Shown here one piece after another: positions 1-6,263 of a DNA stretch of 8,699 nucleotides. How positions within the stretch are numbered: position 1 is the first letter of the stretch; each line of letters opens with the position of its first letter. This DNA is from JBGPFS01 sp041483455 (GTDB lineage: Bacteria > Chloroflexota > Limnocylindria > Limnocylindrales > CSP1-4). Under the pieces are notes generated by a model. It saw only the letters and a program-made list of their open reading frames with translations. It did no database searches and was not told the DNA's origin. The position numbers and the translations under genes are program-made. Location of the stretch: positions 1-8,699 of the forward strand of contig JBGPFS010000094.1 in assembly GCA_041483455.1 (NCBI GenBank), in the 5' to 3' direction.

Positions 1-2186
1 CCGATGATCTCCCGGATCTTCTCCGGGTTGATCTTGATCGTGGTGATCCGCGGCGCGAAGTCGGACATCGTCTCGCGAGCCTGCGGGAGGACCTCGAGCA
101 TCTTGTCGAGGATCGCCAGGCGGGCCTGGTACGCCTTCTTGAGGCCCTCCCGGATGATCGCCTCGCTGATCCCCTGGACCTTGATGTCCATCTGGAGGGC
201 GGTGATCCCGTCGCGGGTGCCGGTCACCTTGAAGTCCATGTCGCCGAAGGCATCCTCCTTGCCGAGGATGTCGGTCAGGACCGCGAAGCGACCGTCCGGC
301 CCGCTGATCAGGCCCATCGCCGCGCCGGCCACCGGCGCCTTGATCGGCACGCCCGCGTCCATCAGGGCGAGGGTCGAGCCGCAGGTCGAGGCCATCGAGG
401 TGGAGCCGTTGGACGTCACGCACTCGCTGACGAGGCGGATGACGTACGGGAACTCCTCCTGGCTCGGCAGCACCGGCAGGAGGGCGCGCTCGGCCAGATG
501 GCCGTGCCCGATCTCACGCCGGCCGGGGCCCCGCATCATCTTGTTCTCGCCGGTGCTGTAGGGCGGCATGTTGTAGTGGTGGAGGTAGCGCTTCTCGGTC
601 CGCGGGCTGATCGTGTCGATCCGCTGGACGTCCGAGGAGGCGCCCAGGGTCGCCACGGTCAGGGCCTGGGTCTCGCCACGCGTGAACAGGCCGGAGCCGT
701 GGGTCCGGGGCAGGACCCCGACCTCGACCGAGATCGGCCGGATCTCGTCGAGCCCGCGGCCGTCCATCCGGATCCCGTCCCCAAGGACGAGCTCGCGGAC
801 GGTCTTCTTGTGGACCAGACCGAACAGGCTCTTGGCCACCCGCGCCTGGCGGCGGGCCGACTCGAGGAGACCCTTCGCATCGCCGCCGGTCCGGTTGGCC
901 CGGATCGAGGCCTCGATCCCCTCGCGCAGGGTCTGCAGGCGGTTCGGCAGGTCGGCGGCGAAGACGAGCAGGAGGGCGGCGGTCGCCTCGGCGTCGGGCA
1001 GTGCCCGATGGGCGTCCGTGAGCTCGATCCCGAAGAACTTCGCGAGGTCGCCGAGCCGGTAGCTCTCGGCCCACTCGGGATAGCCCTCGCGGGCCAGGAC
1101 GAGCGTGTCGAGGTAGGTGCCGGGGGCGAAGCGGTGCCCGTTCCCGAGCGCCTCTTCGAGGAAGCCCAGGTCGAAGCCGACGTTGTGACCGACCAGCGTG
1201 GCGTCGCCGGCGAAGGCGAGGAACGCCTCGGCGGCTGCACGGGGGGCCGGCGCGCCCTTGATGTCCTTGTCGGTGATGCCGTGCATCTGGTGGCCGACGA
1301 TGGTGCGCCCCGGATCGACCAGGGTCGACCAGCGGTCGACGATCTTGCCGCCCTTGAGGCGGACGGCCCCGATCTCGAGCAGGTCGGCCATCTTCGGGTC
1401 GCGCCCGGTGGTCTCGACGTCGACGACCACCAGCTCGGCCTTCTTCTCGATGGCCTTGGCGAACTCGAGCACCGAGCCGGTGCCCGGCTCGAGGTAGGGC
1501 AGCTTCTTGGCCTTGCCCACGGCCTCCCGGAGCTGGTCCTGGAGGTCGATCAGCGGCTGGATCGCCCGGTGGCCGAAGAGGATGGCCTCGGCCATGACGT
1601 CCTCGGGCAGGAGCTTGGCGCCGGCCTCGACCATCATGATCGCGTCGCGGGTGCCCGAGACGATGAGGTCGAGCTCCGAGTCGGCCAGCTCGCTCATCGT
1701 CGGGTTGATCGTGAACTCGCCGTCGATCCGGCCGACCCGCACGGCGCCGATCGGGCCGAGGAACGGGATCTCGCTGATCGTCAGGGCGGCGGACGCCGCC
1801 AGGGTGCCGATGACGTCGGGATCGTTCTCCTGGTCGGTCGAGAGGACCGTGATCACGACCTGGACGTCGTCCTTGTAGCCCTCGGGGAAGAGCGGGCGGA
1901 TCGGCCGGTCCGTCAGCCGGGCGGCCAGGATGGCCGCCTCGGACGGGCGCGCCTCGCGCTTGATGAAGCCCCCCGGGATCTTGCCGGCGGCGTACATCCG
2001 CTCCTCGAAGTCGACCGTGAGCGGGAAGAAGTCGAGGCCCGGACGGGGCTCGGACCGGTTGGCGGTCCCGAGGACCATCGTGTCGCCGTAGCGGACGGTG
2101 ACGGAGCCGCCGGCGAGCCGCGCGAGCTTGCCGGTCTCGATGGTCAGCGTGCGACCACCGAATTGCGTCTCGAAGACTTGAGACAC
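1..2186 (-). CDS. pnp: Polyribonucleotide nucleotidyltransferase with an inserted DEDDh exonuclease domain (3' end beyond window)
   Basis: PNPase degrades RNA from the 3' end by phosphorolysis as a trimeric ring. The frame runs without a stop from GTG at 2186 to the window edge, giving 728 codons. The first RNase PH domain is at about residues 1-225, with FFPLTVDFEER at 53-63 and GGFIKREARPSE at 72-83. The second starts near 472 and holds GRREIGHG (R556, R557), SNGSTS (S595, T596), and D645, D651 and K653 in KEDAFGDMDFK, matching E. coli S438/S439, D486, D492 and K494. The frame ends in INPEKIREIIG, the start of the KH domain; the rest of KH and any S1 domain lie outside. Between the two PH domains is an in-frame DnaQ-like domain (about 250-413), and only about 57 residues of the usual helical domain follow it. 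Catalytic residues therefore sit about 157-159 positions later than in E. coli. The GTG start is supported by AAGGAGGA 10 nt upstream. It follows rpsO, as in many bacteria. Family identity is certain; what the insert does is inferred. Confidence 0.97.
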   Translation of the reverse strand, partial: MSQVFETQFGGRTLTIETGKLARLAGGSVTVRYGDTMVLGTANRSEPRPGLDFFPLTVDFEERMYAAGKIPGGFIKREARPSEAAILAARLTDRPIRPLFPEGYKDDVQVVITVLSTDQENDPDVIGTLAASAALTISEIPFLGPIGAVRVGRIDGEFTINPTMSELADSELDLIVSGTRDAIMMVEAGAKLLPEDVMAEAILFGHRAIQPLIDLQDQLREAVGKAKKLPYLEPGTGSVLEFAKAIEKKAELVVVDVETTGRDPKMADLLEIGAVRLKGGKIVDRWSTLVDPGRTIVGHQMHGITDKDIKGAPAPRAAAEAFLAFAGDATLVGHNVGFDLGFLEEALGNGHRFAPGTYLDTLVLAREGYPEWAESYRLGDLAKFFGIELTDAHRALPDAEATAALLLVFAADLPNRLQTLREGIEASIRANRTGGDAKGLLESARRQARVAKSLFGLVHKKTVRELVLGDGIRMDGRGLDEIRPISVEVGVLPRTHGSGLFTRGETQALTVATLGASSDVQRIDTISPRTEKRYLHHYNMPPYSTGENKMMRGPGRREIGHGHLAERALLPVLPSQEEFPYVIRLVSECVTSNGSTSMASTCGSTLALMDAGVPIKAPVAGAAMGLISGPDGRFAVLTDILGKEDAFGDMDFKVTGTRDGITALQMDIKVQGISEAIIREGLKKAYQARLAILDKMLEVLPQARETMSDFAPRITTIKINPEKIREII
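948..1439 (-). other. DEDDh (DnaQ/PolC-like) exonuclease domain inside PNPase
   Basis: This protein-domain segment covers about residues 250-413 of the pnp product. It carries the three Exo motifs of DEDDh 3'-5' exonucleases: Exo I VVDVETTG with D256 and E258, Exo II GHNVGFD with D339, and Exo III HRALPDAEATA with H393 and D398. The stretches LLEIGAVRLKGGKIVDRW and HGITDKDIKGAP between motifs resemble the DNA polymerase III epsilon/PolC proofreading family. All five catalytic positions are kept, so a two-metal hydrolytic activity is expected. It is joined to the first RNase PH domain by a linker (about 230-249) and followed by a basic helical stretch (about 414-470). I checked the frame codon by codon across all three motifs, and it is the pnp frame. 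Whether it acts on RNA, DNA or short oligonucleotides cannot be read from sequence. Confidence 0.93.
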
Positions 2187-2196
2187 GGGGATGTGT

Positions 2197-2204
2197 TCCT
2201 CCTT
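2197..2204 (-). promoter_or_regulatory. Ribosome binding site of pnp
   Basis: AAGGAGGA on the minus strand ends 10 nt before the GTG codon at 2186. No in-frame ATG is nearby and the PNPase N-terminal homology begins right after this GTG, so this site fixes a non-ATG start. Confidence 0.8.
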
Positions 2205-2269
2205 GTCGTGGCAGGAGGAGCGACCTTGTGCGCGTGAGCCGGCTCGGCCGAGCGGCACCTGACGCGAAG

Positions 2270-2294
2270 GGACCTCGAGCGGTGCCCGAGGTCC
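2270..2294 (-). repeat. Perfect 8-bp hairpin in the rpsO-pnp spacer
   Basis: On the minus strand GGACCTCG and CGAGGTCC form a perfect inverted repeat around a 9-nt loop, 13 nt after the rpsO stop. It is followed by CCTT rather than a run of T, so it is a weak candidate for a classical terminator. In E. coli the rpsO-pnp spacer holds an attenuator and an RNase III-cleaved stem used in PNPase autoregulation. A comparable role here is inferred from position only. The 121-nt spacer also holds a 12-nt palindrome GCTCGGCCGAGC at 2242-2253. Confidence 0.55.
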
Positions 2295-2307
2295 GGGGCG
2301 GCGATGC

Positions 2308-2577
2308 TTAGCGGCGGAGCCCCAACCGTCCGATGACGGCGCGGTAGCGCGTGTTGTCCTTCTTCACCAGGTAGGCGAGAAGACGACGGCGCTGGCCGAC
2401 GAGCTTGAGGAGGCCGCGGCGCGAATGGTTGTCCTTGGGGAAGCTCTGAAGGTGGCCCGTCAGGCCCTTGATCCGCTCCGTCAGGAGCGCGACCTGGACT
2501 TCCGGGCTTCCGGTGTCGCCGTCCTTGACGGCGTACGACCCGATCACCTGCTGCTTCTCTTCCCGCGCGAGCGGCAC
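2308..2577 (-). CDS. rpsO: Small ribosomal subunit protein S15
   Basis: S15 is a primary 16S rRNA-binding protein of the 30S platform. The product is 89 aa from GTG at 2577, the usual family length. It contains the signatures DTGSPEVQ (21-28), DNHSRRGLL (49-57) and GQRRRLLAYL (61-70), and ends GLRR-TAA. GGAGGA lies just upstream of this start. A longer reading to a TTG at 2658 would add 27 residues with no S15 similarity and would run through the predicted promoter, so it was not used. It is separated from ribF by 136 bp containing hairpins and a promoter candidate, and precedes pnp by 121 bp, suggesting an rpsO-pnp transcription unit. Confidence 0.97.
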   Translation of the reverse strand: MPLAREEKQQVIGSYAVKDGDTGSPEVQVALLTERIKGLTGHLQSFPKDNHSRRGLLKLVGQRRRLLAYLVKKDNTRYRAVIGRLGLRR

Positions 2578-2581
2578 TCGG

Positions 2582-2587
2582 TCCTCC
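2582..2587 (-). promoter_or_regulatory. Ribosome binding site of rpsO
   Basis: GGAGGA lies 4 nt before the GTG at 2577 (5 nt from the GGAGG core). It supports the 89-aa S15 start over the longer TTG-initiated reading. Confidence 0.7.
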
Positions 2588-2629
2588 GAAACCACGTGAC
2601 TGTGTTTGCCTGTCTGTTCTGACCGGCGG

Positions 2630-2658
2630 AGGATATCAGGCTTGTTCCGATGCGGCAA
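2630..2658 (-). promoter_or_regulatory. Sigma70-like promoter upstream of rpsO
   Basis: On the minus strand TTGCCG (2658-2653) and TATCCT (2635-2630) are separated by exactly 17 bp, each matching four of six positions of the TTGACA/TATAAT consensus. The segment is clearly more AT-rich than its surroundings. A start about 7 nt downstream would give a leader of roughly 45 nt before rpsO. This would let rpsO and pnp be transcribed apart from the nusA-ribF operon, as rpsO is from its own promoter in E. coli. It is a motif-based prediction. Confidence 0.5.
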
Positions 2659-2661
2659 ACC

Positions 2662-2697
2662 GCCGGGCGCCCGGCCGAGGGGCCGGCCGTGCCGGCC
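2662..2697 (-). terminator. GC-rich hairpin cluster after ribF, possible terminator
   Basis: Starting 16 nt past the ribF stop, the minus strand reads GGCCGGC-acg-GCCGGCC (2697-2681) and then the perfect 14-nt palindrome GCCGGGCGCCCGGC (2675-2662), followed by GGTTTG. The stems are strong but there is no real T tract. This may be a weak intrinsic terminator, a pausing element, or an RNA-stability structure. Its place between ribF and the rpsO promoter candidate supports a transcription-unit boundary. Confidence 0.35.
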
Positions 2698-2713
2698 GGG
2701 AGGACCTGGCGGC

Positions 2714-3589
2714 TCAGGCGAAGACGATCCGGAGCCGCTCCCCCGCCGGCGGTCGACCGGGCCCCCGAAGGACCAGCGAGCTCGGATCCATGCCCACCAC
2801 GGCCTGCGCCCCGCGCGTCCCGGCGGCGCGACCGCCGGGCGAGATCGGCCTCCCGACCCGGACCCGGTAGACGCCGGCCGGCGGCAGGGCGACCGGCAAC
2901 GGGAACGAGAGCCGGAGCTCGAATCCGCCGCCGCCGGAGGCCTGGCGGTCGGCCGGGAGGACCGGGCGACCCGTCGGGGCCGGGCGGCCCGGCCCGACAG
3001 CCACCTCCCCGACCACCGCGTAGCGCCGGCCCAGCAGCTCGGCGGCGGCCGTCAGGTCACCGGACCCGATCGCCGCCCGGATCTCGGCACTTCGGACCGG
3101 CCGGCTCCGCAGGTCCATCGCCGGGACCACGAGCACCTCGAAGCCGGCGGTCCGGCCGAGCTCCGCCAGGGCCTCGGGCGTCCCGCGTCGCTCGTGGCCG
3201 AAGGCTGCGTCGGGAGTCATCAGGAAGCCGGCCAGCTCCGTCCGGGCGGCGATCGAGCGCACGAAGGCGTCGTACGGGGTCGCCCGGAGGCGTGCGTCGA
3301 AGTGTTCCACGACCACGACCTCCACGCCCGCCCGGGCGAGGCGCTCCAGACGCTCCGCCGGGTCGCTCAGGAGGGGCGGCGCGGAGCCGAGGATGACTTC
3401 GTCGGGGTGGTGGTCGAAGGTGATGACCGTCGGCCGAGCCGATCGGCGCAGCGCCTCCCGGTGGAGCCGCCGCAGCAGGTAGCGGTGGCCGCGATGGATC
3501 CCGTCGAAGACGCCCACGACGACGAACAACCGACCGTGGCCCGCCAGCGCCTCGACGCCGGGTACGACGTCGAGAGCCGCCGCGGTCAC
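2714..3589 (-). CDS. ribF: RibF-type FAD synthetase with degenerate riboflavin-kinase domain
   Basis: Bacterial RibF normally phosphorylates riboflavin to FMN (C-terminal domain) and adenylylates FMN to FAD (N-terminal domain). The product is 291 aa. The N-terminal nucleotidyltransferase domain (about 20-187) has GVFDGIHRGH (26-35), TFDHHP (57-62), a D127/F130-G131 element and RSAEIRAAI (166-174). The C-terminal part (about 188-291) keeps a beta-barrel-like pattern including LPPAGVY (235-241) and ERLRIVF near the end. It lacks the GxPTAN ATP/Mg signature, where it reads GRPAPTGRPVLPA (201-213). It also lacks the N-x-G-x-RP element and the final helix. FMN adenylyltransferase activity is likely; kinase activity is doubtful. 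GTG at 3589 overlaps the truB stop as GTGA, a typical coupled start. I read the other minus-strand frames over the C-terminal half and found no hidden PTAN, so a simple frameshift does not explain the loss. Confidence 0.9.
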   Translation of the reverse strand: MTAAALDVVPGVEALAGHGRLFVVVGVFDGIHRGHRYLLRRLHREALRRSARPTVITFDHHPDEVILGSAPPLLSDPAERLERLARAGVEVVVVEHFDARLRATPYDAFVRSIAARTELAGFLMTPDAAFGHERRGTPEALAELGRTAGFEVLVVPAMDLRSRPVRSAEIRAAIGSGDLTAAAELLGRRYAVVGEVAVGPGRPAPTGRPVLPADRQASGGGGFELRLSFPLPVALPPAGVYRVRVGRPISPGGRAAGTRGAQAVVGMDPSSLVLRGPGRPPAGERLRIVFA

Positions 3590-4593
3590 GGTTCGACCTC
3601 GACCAGGACCTTGTCCGGGTGGATCCGGTCGGCACGCCGGACGCCGAGTGCCACGAGTCGTCCGGTCGGGTCGACCAGCCGGCACGGGACGCCCTCCGGG
3701 ACCTCGGCGGCCCGTTCGCCGGCCCGGACCGCCCGGCCGCGGATCACGTCCGCGACGGCAGCCTGGTCCAGCTCGATCGCGGGCAGCTCCAGCCCGGCGT
3801 CGACCGGCAGGAGAACGGCCCGGAGCCCATCCGGCCCGTCGGCCGCCGCCGCCCGCAGCGCGTCGACGGTCACGGCGTCGGCCAGGCTGAAGGCGCCGCT
3901 CCGCGTCCGGCTCAGCGCGCCGAGGTAGGCCGCGCTCCCGAGCTGCCTCCCGAGGTCCCGGGCGATCGCCCGCACGTACGTCCCGGCCGAACAGGTGACC
4001 GCCAGGACGGCGATCGGCCGTTCCGGGTCGGTCCCGTCCCACTCGAGAAGCTCGAGCTCCTCGATCGTCACCGTGCGCGGCCGGAGGTCCGGCGTACCGC
4101 CGGACCGGGCGATCGCGTACGCCCGGCGGCCGGCCACCTTGACGGCGGCGTAGTCGGGGGGTCGCTGCTCGATCGGGCCACGGAACGCCGGGAGGGCCGC
4201 CTCCAGCGCAGCACGGTCGGGCGCCGGTCCGTCGGCCGGGGTGAGCTCGCCCTCGAGATCGTCCGTCGTCGAGGCAGCCCCGAAGCAGACGGTCGCCCGG
4301 TAGCTCTTCGAGCCGCCGAGGTGGTACTCGGCGAGGCGGGTCGCCCGCCCGAGGAAGAGCGGCAGGACTCCACCGGCGAACGGATCGAGCGTCCCGCCAT
4401 GACCGACGCGCCGGGTCCCGGAGAGTCGCCGGACCAGGCCGACGATGTCGTGGGAGGTCGGCCCGATCGGCTTGTCGACGACGAGGACGCCCTCGAGGCC
4501 GCCGGCCCTCGAGCGGCGGGCCTTCGGGCGGATCCGTGGCGCGTCCGGCGCGCCTGGATCGGCAGCTGCCGGCGCCGCTGTGGCCTCGTCCAC
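3586..4593 (-). CDS. truB: tRNA pseudouridine(55) synthase TruB
   Basis: TruB isomerises uridine 55 in the T-loop of tRNAs to pseudouridine and also acts as a tRNA folding chaperone. The 335-aa product has KPIGPTSHD (41-49), then GHGGTLDPFAGGVLP with catalytic D70. Further on are KSYRAT (96-101), QRPPDYAAVKVAGRRAY (143-159) and CSAGTYVRAIARDLG with R208, followed by a small C-terminal PUA-like region with CRLVDPTGRLVALG. The usual GHTGTLDP is GHGGTLDP here, a mild variation next to the catalytic Asp. About 30 Ala/Pro/Arg-rich residues precede the conserved core. The start is uncertain: GTG at 4593 was chosen, but an in-frame TTG at 4611 overlaps the nrnA stop as TTGA and would give 341 aa. 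The 3' end overlaps ribF by 4 nt. Confidence 0.95.
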   Translation of the reverse strand: MDEATAAPAAADPGAPDAPRIRPKARRSRAGGLEGVLVVDKPIGPTSHDIVGLVRRLSGTRRVGHGGTLDPFAGGVLPLFLGRATRLAEYHLGGSKSYRATVCFGAASTTDDLEGELTPADGPAPDRAALEAALPAFRGPIEQRPPDYAAVKVAGRRAYAIARSGGTPDLRPRTVTIEELELLEWDGTDPERPIAVLAVTCSAGTYVRAIARDLGRQLGSAAYLGALSRTRSGAFSLADAVTVDALRAAAADGPDGLRAVLLPVDAGLELPAIELDQAAVADVIRGRAVRAGERAAEVPEGVPCRLVDPTGRLVALGVRRADRIHPDKVLVEVEP

Positions 4594-4607
4594 GCTCCGG
4601 GTTCCGC

Positions 4608-5627
4608 TCAACGGGCCACGAGGGCGGCCAGCCGGCGGGCCTCGGCGACGAGCACCTCGCGCGCCTCGTCGAGCGGTCGCGTCACCGTCGCGCCGGCGGC
4701 CCGGGCGTGGCCGCCGCCGCCGAACGCCGCCGTCAGGACCGTGGCATCGACCCCACCCGCCTTCGTGCGGACGCTCACCCGCGTCGCCGAGTCGAGCCCC
4801 TTGAACAGGAGCGCGACCTCCGCGTCCTCCGCCTGGCTCAGCAGGTCGATGATCCCCTCGGAGTGGGCCGCGTCGGAACCGGTCGCGGCCAGGTCCTCGT
4901 CGGTCAGGGTGGACCACACGACGCGACCGCCGTCCTCGGAGACCAGCCGGTGCAGGACGCGGCCGAAGAGCCGGAGCTGGGCGTCCGGCTTCGTGCGGTA
5001 GAGCCGCCGGGAGATGTCGGCGAGCGGCGCGCCCGCCTCGACCAGCGCGGCCGAGACGGACAGCGTTCGAGGCGTCGCGTTCGAGTGGGCGAACGTCGCG
5101 GTGTCCATCACGATCCCGGCCATGAGGACCGTCGCCAGGGCTCCGTCGCCGAGCGCCAGCGGCACCCCGAGTCGCGCGGCGAGCAGGGCGACCATCTCGC
5201 AGGTCGCTGCGCTCGCCGGATCGATCCAGTCCGCCGGGCCGTCGCCGTCGTTCGAGAGGTGATGGTCGATCACGACCCGGGGCAGGCTCGCGAAGAGCGC
5301 CGGGTGCCGGCCGCGGATCTCGCCCACCCGGTCGAGCGACCCGCAGTCGACGATCACGAGGAGGTCGTACGGGACGTCCGGCTCGGGGTCGGTCCGTTCC
5401 CGCTCGATCCCCGGCAGGAACGCGTAGAGCGGCGGGATCGGGTCGGTGCAGACGGTCGTCGCCCGCCCGCCACCGGCCTCGACGATCGTCGCGATGGCGA
5501 GCGCCGCGCCGAGGGTATCGGCATCGGGGTTCTCGTGGCTGACGATGAGCACGTTCCCGGCCCGTGCGAGGGCTGCGATGACCGGCTCCGGGACGGCCGG
5601 GGTCCAATCGCGGAGATCGATGCTCAT
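4608..5627 (-). CDS. nrnA: DHH/DHHA1 phosphoesterase, NrnA-like oligoribonuclease
   Basis: NrnA-type proteins degrade 2-5 nt RNA fragments and, in many members, dephosphorylate 3'-phosphoadenosine 5'-phosphate. The 339-aa product shows the metal-binding motifs of the DHH family in order: HENPDADTLG (H31, D35, D37), VIVDCG (D94), the name-giving DHH at 121-123 and VMDTATF (D174). The C-terminal DHHA1 substrate-binding domain has FGGGGH at about 302-307. The ATG at 5627 overlaps the rbfA stop as ATGA, fixing the start and suggesting coupled translation. Its place between rbfA and truB is conserved in Gram-positive-type bacteria. With PNPase downstream, the cluster encodes both long-RNA and short-oligonucleotide decay. 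The choice between nanoRNase, pAp phosphatase and c-di-NMP hydrolase activity cannot be settled from sequence alone. Confidence 0.92.
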   Translation of the reverse strand: MSIDLRDWTPAVPEPVIAALARAGNVLIVSHENPDADTLGAALAIATIVEAGGGRATTVCTDPIPPLYAFLPGIERERTDPEPDVPYDLLVIVDCGSLDRVGEIRGRHPALFASLPRVVIDHHLSNDGDGPADWIDPASAATCEMVALLAARLGVPLALGDGALATVLMAGIVMDTATFAHSNATPRTLSVSAALVEAGAPLADISRRLYRTKPDAQLRLFGRVLHRLVSEDGGRVVWSTLTDEDLAATGSDAAHSEGIIDLLSQAEDAEVALLFKGLDSATRVSVRTKAGGVDATVLTAAFGGGGHARAAGATVTRPLDEAREVLVAEARRLAALVAR

Positions 5628-6214
5628 CGAGGGCCGGGCTTCCGAGGCCGAGGCGAGGGTCTTGGGGTCCGCTCCCTTCCGGCGCCCGTCGGCCGGGTCG
5701 CCGGACGACCGCCCGGGCGACGATCCGGCCCGCCCGCCGACGAACGCTCGCGCCGATCGGTCCGCTTCGGGCCCGCGCCAGGCCGCGCGGACCCGCCGTC
5801 CTCCGGGCCCGGCTCGATCCGCGGGCCGGGCGTGGGCAGGGTCTCGCCCGAGACCGGCTCGTCCTCGGGGATCCGGCCGGCCTCGAGCTCCTCGAGCAGG
5901 TGCAGGACCCGTGTCCCGCGCTCGGCCGTATCGTCAAGCCGGACGTGCAGGTCGGGGATCCGCTTCAGGCGGAGCCGGGGTCCGAGCTCGCGGCGCACGA
6001 AGTGGAGCACCCCGTCGAGGACCCGGATCGTGGCCGTCCGTTCGGCCTGGTCGCCGATGACGCTGACCCAGACGAGGGCGTGCCGGAGATCGGGGGTCGT
6101 CTCGACCTTCGTGACCGTCGCGAAGCCGATCCGCGGATCCTTGACCTCGCGGGTGAGGATGCCGCCGATCTCCTGGCGCAGGAGCTCGTCGATGCGGTCG
6201 GTGCGCTGGCTCAT
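5624..6214 (-). CDS. rbfA: Ribosome-binding factor A with long basic disordered tail
   Basis: RbfA binds the immature 30S subunit and helps mature the 5' end of 16S rRNA. Residues 1-111 match the single KH-like RbfA domain: an N-terminal helix RIDELLRQEIGGIL, then KDPRIGF (25-31), LVWVSVIG, RELGPRLRLKRIPDLHV (75-91) and the closing DDTAERGTRVLHLLEEL. The family is usually about 110-130 aa, but this protein is 196. The extra 85 residues are almost entirely Pro, Arg, Gly, Ala, Ser and Thr, with low complexity and no recognisable domain. No clear Shine-Dalgarno precedes ATG 6214; a five-codon reading frame (6228-6211) ends across this start codon and may couple translation. The stop overlaps the next gene by ATGA. 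Confidence 0.95.
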   Translation of the reverse strand: MSQRTDRIDELLRQEIGGILTREVKDPRIGFATVTKVETTPDLRHALVWVSVIGDQAERTATIRVLDGVLHFVRRELGPRLRLKRIPDLHVRLDDTAERGTRVLHLLEELEAGRIPEDEPVSGETLPTPGPRIEPGPEDGGSARPGAGPKRTDRRERSSAGGPDRRPGGRPATRPTGAGRERTPRPSPRPRKPGPR

Positions 6215-6228
6215 CGCCGGACGCTCAT
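6211..6228 (-). other. Possible minicistron ending on the rbfA start codon
   Basis: The minus strand reads ATG-AGC-GTC-CGG-CGA-TGA, a five-codon frame whose TGA overlaps the ATG of rbfA by two bases. rbfA has no obvious ribosome binding site, so terminating ribosomes could restart there. The minicistron itself also lacks a strong Shine-Dalgarno, so it may be chance. Confidence 0.2.
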
Positions 6229-6263
6229 GCGCTGCTGCCGGGCGGCCGGAACGGCTCGGCCGA

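Noticed and set aside
948..1439. The exonuclease region as a separate gene or inserted mobile element within a broken pnp
   Set aside because: There is no stop or frameshift at either junction, no own ribosome binding site, no terminal repeats, and the base composition matches the flanks.
498..2237. A 579-codon open frame on the plus strand across pnp
   Set aside because: It is antisense to a gene with clear PNPase motifs. Its product is Gly/Asp/Arg/Val-rich low complexity with no recognisable domain, as expected from GC-rich codon bias.
2578..2658. N-terminal extension of S15 from a TTG at 2658 (116 aa)
   Set aside because: The 89-aa form matches family length, has a Shine-Dalgarno, and the extension overlaps the promoter candidate and has no S15 similarity.
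3590..4042. Upstream extension of ribF to 4042 (442 aa)
   Set aside because: It runs through truB in another frame with no family similarity, and the GTGA overlap at 3586-3589 gives a better start.
2606..5001. Two long plus-strand open frames across ribF, truB and the DHH gene (2606-3928 and 3619-5001)
   Set aside because: Both are opposite well-supported genes, have Arg/Pro/Ala-rich products and cross gene boundaries.
4594..5937. Upstream extension of the truB frame to 5937 (783 aa)
   Set aside because: This part is Arg/Gly/Pro-rich and out of frame with the confident DHH phosphoesterase and rbfA genes it covers; truB homology begins only after about 4500.
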